Origin: Candidatus Kapaibacterium sp.
Lineage (GTDB): Bacteria > Bacteroidota > Ignavibacteria > Kapaibacteriales > Kapaibacteriaceae
NCBI GenBank assembly: GCA_018882585.1
Contig: VFFB01000010.1
Span: 1-39,688, forward strand
Length of the DNA stretch: 39,688 nucleotides
Reading direction: 5' to 3'
Below are positions 1 to 8,200 of the stretch, in pieces. Within the stretch, counting starts at the first letter, position 1. The number at the start of each line of letters is the position of its first letter. Below the pieces are notes generated by a model that ran no database searches, was not told where the DNA came from, and saw nothing but the letters and a program-made list of their open reading frames with translations. The position numbers were made by a program, and so were the translations under genes.

Positions 1-137
1 GCACCGGCCAGGCCAGTACCGACGACGATGACCGTGAATTTCCGTTTGTTTGCCGGGTTTACCAGCTTGAGGTCTGCCCGGTAGCTGTCCCACTTTTTAT
101 CAAGCGGTCCGCCGGGTGCTTTTGAGAGCAGTTCCAT
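1..137 (-). CDS. sdhA: Succinate dehydrogenase/fumarate reductase flavoprotein subunit, N-terminal fragment
   Basis: Only the first 45 or so codons lie in the window; the gene runs off the left edge. The start codon is at 137 and a GGAG-type ribosome site lies just upstream. The translated start contains [19 protein letters not shown], which joins the conserved pre-sequence of Bacteroidota-type SdhA/FrdA to the beginning of the FAD-binding Rossmann fold (GTGLAGA). The enzyme oxidises succinate to fumarate and passes electrons through an iron-sulfur subunit to the membrane anchor. The gene for the anchor, sdhC, lies 28 bases upstream on the same strand, giving the usual C-A order of the b558-type complex; sdhB would be expected beyond the window edge. 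Confidence 0.93.
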   Translation of the reverse strand, partial: MELLSKAPGGPLDKKWDSYRADLKLVNPANKRKFTVIVVGTGLAG

Positions 138-165
138 GGTGCTGTTATCTCCGCAGATGTTGTGC

Positions 166-870
166 TTAGTGAGTGCCGCCGACAAGGCCGAGCAGGATCG
201 TGAGAGGCAGGCTGCCGAAACCTACGGCCAGGGCGATGGCAAGCGCCTTGCCACCTTTTCTGATCACCGGCGCGTAGCGCGGGTGGCTAATGCCCAACGT
301 CTGGACGGCGCTCTGAATGGCATGATGCAGGTGCATGCCCGTGAACACCATGGCCAGCATGTACAACACGGCAATCAGCGGCTGGCGGAACGACGCAACG
401 ACCATGCCGTACACGTCGTGGACGACGATGCCGTTGGCAAGCGTATATGTTCCATCATACCATTCCGTGTGAACCGCTCCCCACGTGAAGTGGGCAAGAT
501 GGTAAAGCACGTACGATAGGATCAGCAGTCCCGACAGGGCCATTGAGCGCGAGGCGATGCTCGACGTGCGATGTTCCGTGCGCGCATAGCCCTGCGGGCG
601 CGAGGCGCGGATCCGACGGGTGAGTGTAAAGGCAGACCAGATGTGCAGTACGGCGAAGAGTAGCAGACCGCCTCGGGCGAGCCATATGCCTGCACCGTGC
701 AGGAGGTGCTTCAGGTCGTACGCATACGTGTTCATCGCCTCCGGGCCCATGAACAACAGCATGTTGCCGGCAAGATGGCCGAACAGGAACAACACAAGAC
801 CGATACCTGTCACGGCCATGATCCATTTCCGTGCAATCGTCGATCCCCAGAGCTCCGATAACGATCTCAT
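166..870 (-). CDS. sdhC: Succinate dehydrogenase cytochrome b558 subunit
   Basis: This is a 234-residue integral membrane protein of the single-anchor b558 family found with Bacteroidota-type SdhA. It carries the quinone site and usually two hemes, and passes electrons between succinate and the quinone pool at the inner membrane. Five hydrophobic helices are visible at about residues 15-38, 64-85, 110-131, 155-178 and 208-230. Histidines inside or at the ends of helices (H32, H76, H124, H127, H180) are candidate heme ligands. I chose the ATG at 870, giving [16 protein letters not shown], because the frame extends upstream to 963 only through non-conserved sequence that overlaps the predicted promoter. 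sdhA follows after 28 bases. Confidence 0.92.
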   Translation of the reverse strand: MRSLSELWGSTIARKWIMAVTGIGLVLFLFGHLAGNMLLFMGPEAMNTYAYDLKHLLHGAGIWLARGGLLLFAVLHIWSAFTLTRRIRASRPQGYARTEHRTSSIASRSMALSGLLILSYVLYHLAHFTWGAVHTEWYDGTYTLANGIVVHDVYGMVVASFRQPLIAVLYMLAMVFTGMHLHHAIQSAVQTLGISHPRYAPVIRKGGKALAIALAVGFGSLPLTILLGLVGGTH

Positions 871-941
871 GACGTCATCCGATGGTGTGTGGTAGGTGCA
901 ATTCTTCCGCGTCGAACACGACACGTCGGAACAAAGTGCCG

Positions 942-949
942 CAAATTTA
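942..949 (-). promoter_or_regulatory. Predicted Bacteroidota-type -7 box for the sdhC-sdhA operon
   Basis: Read on the minus strand this is TAAATTTG, an exact match to TAnnTTTG. It would place the transcript start near 935, leaving about 65 bases of leader before the sdhC ATG at 870. No clear TTG -33 element is seen at the right spacing, so this is a motif-based prediction. Confidence 0.5.
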
Positions 950-1001
950 CGAAACACAGACATCCCCGTGTCTTGGCAGTGACATACAGGCGGTTCCGAG
1001 C

Positions 1002-1009
1002 TAGTTTTG
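1002..1009 (+). promoter_or_regulatory. Predicted -7 box for the ABC ATPase-mltG operon
   Basis: TAGTTTTG is an exact TAnnTTTG match and ends five bases before the ATG at 1015. Transcription would start at or very close to the start codon, which suggests a leaderless message; no Shine-Dalgarno sequence is visible upstream of this ATG. Confidence 0.5.
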
Positions 1010-1014
1010 CACCC

Positions 1015-1908
1015 ATGCTATCTGTGCAATCCGTTACAAAGCGCTTCGGCGCACAACTGGCCAACGACAACGTGTCGTTCGACGTCCGCGAAGGATGCAT
1101 TTTCGGCTTGCTTGGCCCGAACGGGGCCGGGAAGACAACGCTGATACGCATGATGACAAACATCATCGTGCCCGACAGCGGAGCGATCTTGCTTGATGGC
1201 GTGACCGTGGGAGCCGTCCAGCAAAATGACATCGGCTACCTGCCCGAGGAACGAGGTCTGTACAAGAAGCTGAAGGTTCTTGACCAGCTGGCCTACTTCG
1301 GCAAGCTGAAGGGACTTTCGGGCGATGATGCAATGCGGCGTGGCCTGCAGTGGCTGCGGCGCATGCACGCCGAGGACTTTGTGCCAAAGAAGATCCAGGA
1401 ACTCTCCAAGGGCATGCAGCAGAAGGTCCAGTTCGTCAGCACGGTCATGCACGAACCGAAGTTGCTCATCCTGGACGAGCCCTTCAGCGGGCTTGACCCC
1501 GTGAATGCAGGTCTGTTCATTGATGTCATCAAAGAGCTGAAGGCAGATGGCATGACCATCATTCTGTCGACCCATCAGATGGACCAGGTTGAACGACTCT
1601 GCGACGACATCGTACTGATCAATGCCGGCAAGGTCGTCCTGCAAGGTTCCCTCAGCGAAGTTCGCGCGCGATATCGCCGGAACCGCCTGATGGTTGCGTT
1701 CGACGGCGAGCTGCCGCCGGTCAGCGACATCGAGGGCGTGAGCATCGTCGACAGCGGTCCGCAACGCATGGAGCTGCAGTTCGACCATCGGCAAACGCAT
1801 GATTCGATCTTGCGCAAACTGGTCGACCGCACATCGATCATCCGCTTCGAGGTTGCCGAGCCGTCCCTCCACGACATCTTTGTCGACACGGTTACGCACA
1901 ACGCATGA
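1015..1908 (+). CDS. ABC transporter ATP-binding protein, NatA-like
   Basis: A 297-residue ATPase subunit that would power a membrane transporter. The Walker A motif GPNGAGKTT is at residues 34-42, the signature segment LSKGMQQK at about 130-137, Walker B LLILDEP at 150-156 and the switch histidine STHQ at about 187. The last 80 residues resemble the C-terminal extension (DUF4162 type) of NatA/YhaQ-like subunits, which pair with ABC-2 type permeases. No permease gene is nearby, so the partner must be elsewhere or is missing. I chose the ATG at 1015 because the family motif LSVQSVTKRFG starts there and a -7 box lies just upstream; the frame is open back to 889 but that part is unlike the family. 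Its TGA overlaps the mltG ATG (ATGA), implying translational coupling. Confidence 0.93.
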   Translation: MLSVQSVTKRFGAQLANDNVSFDVREGCIFGLLGPNGAGKTTLIRMMTNIIVPDSGAILLDGVTVGAVQQNDIGYLPEERGLYKKLKVLDQLAYFGKLKGLSGDDAMRRGLQWLRRMHAEDFVPKKIQELSKGMQQKVQFVSTVMHEPKLLILDEPFSGLDPVNAGLFIDVIKELKADGMTIILSTHQMDQVERLCDDIVLINAGKVVLQGSLSEVRARYRRNRLMVAFDGELPPVSDIEGVSIVDSGPQRMELQFDHRQTHDSILRKLVDRTSIIRFEVAEPSLHDIFVDTVTHNA

Positions 1909-2924
1909 AGCAACGTAGGCGCCGCCTTCTGTCCGTGCTGCTCCTTGCAGCCGTTACGGCAGCCGTTGCAACAGGCGCAACCGTCTGGCTGCAACTGTCG
2001 CGTTCGATCGATTTGTCGACCTCGGACAGCGCCCAGATCCGGCGTGGCAGCAGCGTCGTCGCCGCCGTCAACGCCATCGATACACAATGCCCCCTTCCGA
2101 CTCCAAAACTGGTATCGGTGGCGGCCCGGTTGATCGCCCGGATCTCCGGCAGTACGGTACAACGTGGATGGTATCGATTCAAGGCGGGCGACACGCAATT
2201 CGACGTGCTGATGGCCCTGTTCGGCAGCCATCGTCGCCCCACGATCCGCGTCACGATTCCCGAAGGCCGCACGTATGCCGAGATCGCCGGTATCCTTGCC
2301 CGTACGATCGAGGCGGATTCTGCGGCGTTCGTTGATTGGTGCGAACGTGACAGCGTATGCCGCTCCTACGGTGTTGACGGCCCGACCATGGAGGGCTATC
2401 TGATGCCCGATACGTATGCGTTCTACTGGCGCGACGAGGTTCCTATCATCGGCGACCGTCTCGCTTCGGAGTTCCGGCGGCGATGGCAGCAGCACTGCGA
2501 TGGCCTGCTTGCAAAAGGTTTGCGAACGAAACACGAGATCATAAGCTTAGCTAGTATCGTGCAGGCCGAAGCGGCCAATGTCGACGAGATGCCCCGTATC
2601 GCCGGCGTCTATCAAAACCGCCTTGACCGCAACATGCGGCTCGAGGCCGACCCAACAGTGCAGTATGGACGTGGAGCGCGTCAACGCGTGTTGTACAAGC
2701 ACTTGGACGACGACTCGCCGTACAACACGTATCGGCGCTCGGGTCTTCCACCCGGCCCTATCTGTAATCCCGGCATCCATGCGCTGATGGCCGCATTGCA
2801 GCCCGAAGACCATGCCTATATGTTCTTTGTTGCTCGCGGCGATGGATCAGGGCTGCACTACTTTGCAACGGATGGTGCCGGTCACGTGGCGAATGTTCGG
2901 CGATATCGCGCCACGCGTCGTTAG
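1905..2924 (+). CDS. mltG: Endolytic murein transglycosylase MltG (YceG family)
   Basis: A 339-residue enzyme with one N-terminal membrane helix (about residues 8-28 after a run of Arg/Lys) and a periplasmic catalytic domain. The family cleaves nascent peptidoglycan glycan strands and is thought to set their length. The catalytic glutamate is E222 in LASIVQAEAAN, and the family motifs EADPTVQY (about 247-254) and YNTYRRSGLPPGPICNPG (273-290) are intact. Length is normal for the family. The start overlaps the stop of the ABC ATPase by four bases. The stop lies one base from the end of the convergent gene at 2926, so neither has room for its own terminator. Confidence 0.95.
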   Translation: MKQRRRRLLSVLLLAAVTAAVATGATVWLQLSRSIDLSTSDSAQIRRGSSVVAAVNAIDTQCPLPTPKLVSVAARLIARISGSTVQRGWYRFKAGDTQFDVLMALFGSHRRPTIRVTIPEGRTYAEIAGILARTIEADSAAFVDWCERDSVCRSYGVDGPTMEGYLMPDTYAFYWRDEVPIIGDRLASEFRRRWQQHCDGLLAKGLRTKHEIISLASIVQAEAANVDEMPRIAGVYQNRLDRNMRLEADPTVQYGRGARQRVLYKHLDDDSPYNTYRRSGLPPGPICNPGIHALMAALQPEDHAYMFFVARGDGSGLHYFATDGAGHVANVRRYRATRR

Positions 2925-2925
2925 G

Positions 2926-4389
2926 TCATCGATCTTCGGCCCATGGCCGGGACACGGCTCCGCGTTTGTCGCGAGCAGCGATGCGAAACGCAAATGGCTT
3001 TGCAGCATCCTTTGGCGTAACGACGAATTGCTCCGTCCACGTCACCGTCGGACGCTGGCCCGGTGAAGCCGGAGCCAGGTTGCCATGCAGTTTTTGTACG
3101 GCGCCGATGTTGCCCTCAAGGATCTGCAGCTCCGGACGGTTCTCTTTGCCACCAAAGAACCGCACAACCACGAGCTTCTTGCCACCGTCGGCATATGGCC
3201 GCACATCAACGATCTCGGGCGGATCGAAGCTACTGATACGGATCGCGTCCTGCGAGACTCGCTGTTGATCAATGTAGCGCTCCAGGTAGACCGTCTTCCC
3301 CGTATCCGCGGCAACAGGCGTGAATCGGACGGTCTCGGCATTCGTCGGTTGCACACGCCATATCTGCCCCTCGCGCACAGCCGCACGGACATCACTTCCC
3401 GGCAAGTCCGGAAGTCGGGTTGTAAGCACGTATTCGATGCCCGGATACATCACAACCGGGACTGAGAGGGCGGTAAGGGGCGTCGATTCGACCACGAATC
3501 GCGTCTGTGCCGCACGACCATCGCGGCGGACAGCGCTGACGTCAACGGTAAGCGTTCCGGATGTTGGCGAAATGCCCTCGACAAGGATCGAAGCACCGTC
3601 ATCGTCGGTACGAACGCCAACGCCCTGCGCGGCGCGACCGTCGCTTCCGCTGGCGGTAACCTTGGGCAATGACGACAGATCGCGCGATACGTCGGCACCG
3701 CCAAAGGACAGGCGATTCGTCCAGCGTCGGCCTGGCAGGTCCACAATGCGTTCGCGGGCGGGTGCAACCCAGAATGTACCGAAGGTCTGCCCTTGGTTCA
3801 GCGCCTGTTCGCGCAACACTACCGTGTCGACACGTGATTCCACGCGGACGACCGTTTCGGTCTGCCGCTGCTCGACGGCCATGGCCAGCACGAACTCTGT
3901 TGTGCCGCGCACCTGCGTGCTCCCCAAAGGGTCGTCGGCAGGGACGGCCGTTGCTGTCAGGCGCACGCGAAACGTTCGATCGGTGGGGTCGAGCGCCGAA
4001 GGACGCCACCGGAACCGGGCAGCTCCGCGCGCTGCGTCATGTACCAGCCAGAACAGGCCATCGGCCGGAGATGCCTCGTCGATCTGCGTGCGCGCTCCGG
4101 TCTCGACGTCTTCGATCTCTGCCTGCAGGCGGATATCGCGCACGTTACCGGAGTATCTGATCACATTCATCGTGTCGGCCTGCCGTACGATGTACGAACT
4201 ACCGGAATCCCGCACGACGTCATAGAGCAACCGAACCCGCTCAGGCTGAAGGTCGATGCGAACGGTCGACACATCTGCACTGACGGCATCCTTGTCACGA
4301 ACGCCATCCGGCATCAGCAGAACGAGTGCCGCCAGGTAGAGAACGAAGTAGATCTCAACGCGACGTCGGCGAGGAGGGCGCGTTGGCAT
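2926..4389 (-). CDS. Membrane-anchored periplasmic protein resembling the T9SS motor subunit GldM/PorM
   Basis: A 487-residue protein with a basic N-terminus (MPTRPPRRRR), a single membrane helix at about residues 11-27 and a long, beta-rich periplasmic part with no enzyme motif. Length, one-helix topology and gene order (directly after a two-helix GldL-like protein) fit GldM/PorM, which spans the periplasm as the rotor arm of the type IX secretion motor (about 515 residues in known members). A segment near residue 320 (PVVMYPGIEYVLTTRLPDLP) resembles the 'YRGVDNP...PG' region that opens a late domain of GldM. I chose the ATG at 4389; it overlaps the upstream gene by 35 bases. The frame extends to 4512, but only inside that gene. 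The identification is an inference from architecture and weak similarity; a generic Ig-like periplasmic protein is the alternative. Confidence 0.6.
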   Translation of the reverse strand: MPTRPPRRRRVEIYFVLYLAALVLLMPDGVRDKDAVSADVSTVRIDLQPERVRLLYDVVRDSGSSYIVRQADTMNVIRYSGNVRDIRLQAEIEDVETGARTQIDEASPADGLFWLVHDAARGAARFRWRPSALDPTDRTFRVRLTATAVPADDPLGSTQVRGTTEFVLAMAVEQRQTETVVRVESRVDTVVLREQALNQGQTFGTFWVAPARERIVDLPGRRWTNRLSFGGADVSRDLSSLPKVTASGSDGRAAQGVGVRTDDDGASILVEGISPTSGTLTVDVSAVRRDGRAAQTRFVVESTPLTALSVPVVMYPGIEYVLTTRLPDLPGSDVRAAVREGQIWRVQPTNAETVRFTPVAADTGKTVYLERYIDQQRVSQDAIRISSFDPPEIVDVRPYADGGKKLVVVRFFGGKENRPELQILEGNIGAVQKLHGNLAPASPGQRPTVTWTEQFVVTPKDAAKPFAFRIAARDKRGAVSRPWAEDR

Positions 4390-5179
4390 TGTCGATGATG
4401 GTTCGTGACAGAATCCGCTCGAGCTCGACACGCACAAGGCGTTCGACCTCTTGCCGTTCAACGGAGCGAAGGCGCTCGTCAAGAGAAGACACACTTTGGC
4501 TAAGCGACGCAAGAGCGGCAGTTGTTTCCTGCATCGACGTCATGAGCCCAGGGTTCGGCGCAACGGCCGAAACGGCCGTATCGACGCTTTCGCGCACGGC
4601 ACGGATCAACGTGTCTTGACGCTCCACAACGTCGAGCAAGGCGCTGCCGATCGTTTCAAGCTGCACGGCCATGGCCGCGTAATCACGACCGATCTCGCCA
4701 AGCTCGCGCAAAAGTTCGTCTGTCATTGCCCCCGGCCCTTCACCCTTTGCCAGCAATTCGTCGGGCTCGTCGGCAGGTGTGAAGAACATGACCGTAAAGA
4801 GGGCGATCAGCAGGACCGCCTCGAGGATGACTCCCACAACAACAATGATGGGACTGTCGATGACACGGGTACGGTTCAGGCCTACGGCAACAAGCAGCAA
4901 CGCCGCTCCAAGGTAGACGAAGGCATTGATGGCGGCGTAGAAGTATCGGTTGACGATCTCCTGCATCCATAGCGAGGTTCCGTTCCACACGCCAAGGGGG
5001 TGCAGGACGACAACGTCGCGCTTGGTCAGCCGAACCAGCTCGCGTTCGCGCGTGCAGATCTGCCAGCAGATCCGCAGCGTGGCGACACCGCTAAGCTGCC
5101 GCTCGAAACGCAGCTCGCGATAGATATCGCGGAGCAGCGCGCGGCCCTGCACACTGGATAAGGTTTCGAGTTGCGTCAT
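4355..5179 (-). CDS. Two-helix membrane protein resembling the T9SS motor subunit GldL/PorL
   Basis: A 274-residue protein with two adjacent membrane helices (about residues 82-100 and 110-133) followed by a long predicted coiled-coil cytoplasmic tail (about 145-260, rich in Glu, Leu and Ser). GldL/PorL has this layout: two helices then a cytoplasmic domain, with an essential glutamate in helix 2 within a G-x-x-x-E-A motif. Here helix 2 reads VVVGVILEAVLLIAL, with E120 at that position. Differences from known GldL are an extra N-terminal stretch of about 80 residues and no lysine in helix 1 (Asn/Arg, N102 and R103, nearby). The gene precedes and overlaps the GldM-like gene. Proton-driven motor function is inferred; E120 is what I see, and the family role comes from known T9SS biology. 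Confidence 0.6.
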   Translation of the reverse strand: MTQLETLSSVQGRALLRDIYRELRFERQLSGVATLRICWQICTRERELVRLTKRDVVVLHPLGVWNGTSLWMQEIVNRYFYAAINAFVYLGAALLLVAVGLNRTRVIDSPIIVVVGVILEAVLLIALFTVMFFTPADEPDELLAKGEGPGAMTDELLRELGEIGRDYAAMAVQLETIGSALLDVVERQDTLIRAVRESVDTAVSAVAPNPGLMTSMQETTAALASLSQSVSSLDERLRSVERQEVERLVRVELERILSRTIIDNANAPSSPTSR

Positions 5180-5279
5180 GATGGTTCCGGATTCATCTCA
5201 ATGATACGCAATGTTCAGAGTTGCAGAACGGCTCAGCACTTCGTACAATGCGCTACTATTTTGACCGAAAGGATATGGT

Positions 5280-8200
5280 ATGAAGGTTTTGAGACCCTTG
5301 GTGATGCTGTGCTTCTTTGCCGGAGTGCTGTCAACAGCACTTGCAGGCACTGGTACGCGTCGAGCTGCGCCACGTCCCGCACTGGAGGTGAACGTTGGTC
5401 AGGTGCGCACCGACAACGGACTGCCTGCCGACCATGTTCGAGCCTTCTCGCGGCAGGGAAACGTCACGTCATACCTTCATCCGACGGGAGCGCATCTGGT
5501 GACACGCACGTTCGACTTCGAGCGTCGCGAAGAGCCAACGGCGCCGTATACCGAGACGGCGTACCGTTGCGATATGAGGTTTCTGGGCGGTAACCCCATG
5601 GCCCGAACCATACACGGCGCAACGGCCGGAGGCCCAAGTCGATACTACCTGCCCGGCCTGAACGGCGTTGCGGCCGAGCAGCTTACATCCATGACCTTTG
5701 TTGACGTTTGGGATGGCATCGACGTCCGATGGACGTCAGGCATGCAAGGACTGAAGTACGAGTTTGTCGTCCGCCCTGGTGCCGATCCCTCGGCCATCGC
5801 CATTGCCTTCGACGGCGCTTCGTCCACGCGCACTACGGCCGACGGTGGCTTCGAGCTGGCCACGCCAATGGGCGTGATGAACGAGGCAGCCCCGGTAAGC
5901 TGGCGCAGTGCCGACCATGATGGGCGCAGCAACATTGGTCCGGCCGACGTCCGGTTTATGCTCAGCGGCAACGTACTTCGCTTTGACGTTCGCTCGCATG
6001 ACCCCTCGAAAACGCTCGTGATCGACCCTGCACAGATCTGGACGACCTACTACAGTGGCAATGCCGACATTGCCGAGGAGGTCCGCCTGGCAAAAGACAA
6101 GTTCATGAATGTCATCATTACCGGTGCTTCGCCTGCTACGAATCTCCCGACGACCGTTGGAGTCATCCAGCGCAACAAGAAAAACGGCAATGGCAACTGG
6201 GATGGATTCATTGCGAAATTCGACATCGATGGAAAGCACCTGTGGAGCACCTACTACGGCTCGAGCAAGCAGGACGCCTTCCGAGATGTCGCCTGCGACT
6301 CGTTGGGCAATGTATGGGCCGTTGGCTTCGTGGGCGATGTGGATGCTCCGAACCTCATCGTCGATGGCAAGGATGCCACCGGGAAAGACACGGTTAAGAA
6401 GTTCGACATCCTTGTTGTCAAGCTGAATCCCAAGGGGGCTTGGATCGACGCATTCACGATGTCCGGCCGCGAGAACGACATCGCCAATGCCATTGACATC
6501 ACCGGTTCGAACGTCACGATCGTTGGCGTGACGCGAAGCCCCGAGATCTACGGTCTGCGTGGGACACCATATGCCAAGGCCTCGGCTGGCACGCCTCCGT
6601 TGCCCGACAACAATGACGATGCCTTCATTGCGCGATTCATTCCCGTCCCGAACAACCCTGATCGGTCAAAGCTGTCGTGGCTCACGTTCTTTGGTGGTAC
6701 TGCCTACGACGATGCCTTGGCAGTACGCTGCAATTCGGCGGGCGACATCTTTGTATGTGGCAAGACCGTTTCGACAAACATTCCCTCAACGCTGGGTACG
6801 TTTGGCGGAGGCTCCTTCTTTGACGGCTGGATCGCCCGCTTCCCGTCGGCCGGCGGTGCCCGCACATGGTGTACGTACCTTGGTGGATCGCTTGATGATC
6901 AGGCCCTTGACATTGCCGTAGATAATCAAGGAACGCCTACCGTCGTAGGAACGACAATCAGCACGAACTTCCCAGTAACGCCAGGTCTCGACGGCTTCAT
7001 CGCCGGCCGAGCAGGCTTCATTGCCCAGCTCAATGCCGGTACCGGTGCCCGCACATGGTCGACGCTCGTGGCCGCCAACGGCGTCATTGGCTCGATGCAA
7101 CTGAAGGGCGTGGCTATCGACCAGTCCCGGCGGATCTGGGTAACGGGGTTCCGTGAACTCGTAACAGGGTGGACAACAACAACGGACGCATTCCAGAAGA
7201 CCGTCACCGATGAGACGCGGACATATGACGGTATCATGGCGCGCTACTCGCCCACCGGACAGCGCCAATATGCGTCGTATCTGAGCGCGCCGTCCGACCC
7301 CGGCATTCCCGCGGGTCTTCCGCCTGCCGGCAGTGACCTTGGTCGCGACGAGTGTTTTGACGTGATGTGCGAGGGAGATGCCTACATGATCTTCGCCAAC
7401 ATCACCACCAGCAACAACTTCCCCACGAAGAACGCATATCAGGATTCGACCAACTTGCTGTCGACCGGCCTTGCCCGCAATGCCGTCATCGCCTTCTTCA
7501 GTGATTGCCCGGATTCGACGATCTCGATCACCGGACCCTCGAACATTTGCAACGGCCAGCCCATCCAGCTTGCCGCTCCCATCGGATTCGCCAAGTATCA
7601 ATGGAGCACCGGCGAGACCACGCGTACGATCACCGTGGCCGACTCGGGGTCGTACATTCTGACGGCCATCACCGACAAGGGCTGCCGCTATCGCGACACG
7701 CTCAAGGTGCAGTACTTCGTGTCTGCCTCCATCTCGGCCGGCAAGGACATCACCATCTGTAAGGACACACTTACCGAACTCAGCGTGACCATCACGGGCG
7801 GCACACCGCCGTTCAAGTACAAGTGGAACCGCATCGAGTCCGGCCAGGAGTACATCCAAGGCGATACGACGGCAACGCCAAAGGTATTCCCGGCAACGAC
7901 ATCGAACTACGAGATCGCTACGACCGATGCAAACGGTTGTATCTCACGGGATACGATCCTTGTTGCCGTGCTCGATCCAAAGCCGACCTTCGGTTCGGGC
8001 AACGTCGAGTTCGGTCTGATCGATGCCTGCTCGTCCTTCGGCGAAGCGGGATTCATCCTGCGCAATCCGATGCCCTACCCTATTACGGTAACGACCATCA
8101 CGTCGGCAACGGGTACGATCAGCGATGCTACACCCCTTGGCGCCGGAGGCCTGACGATTCCGGCCAACGGATCTGCCGACCTGATGGCACGCTACACACC

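Noticed and set aside
1575-2534. A 319-codon minus-strand frame over the ABC ATPase and mltG
   Set aside because: Antisense to two well-identified genes, with no domain features.
5258-5268. A TAnnTTTG promoter box before the large cargo gene
   Set aside because: The stretch TACTATTTTG has the wrong spacing between TA and TTTG, so it was not listed as a box.
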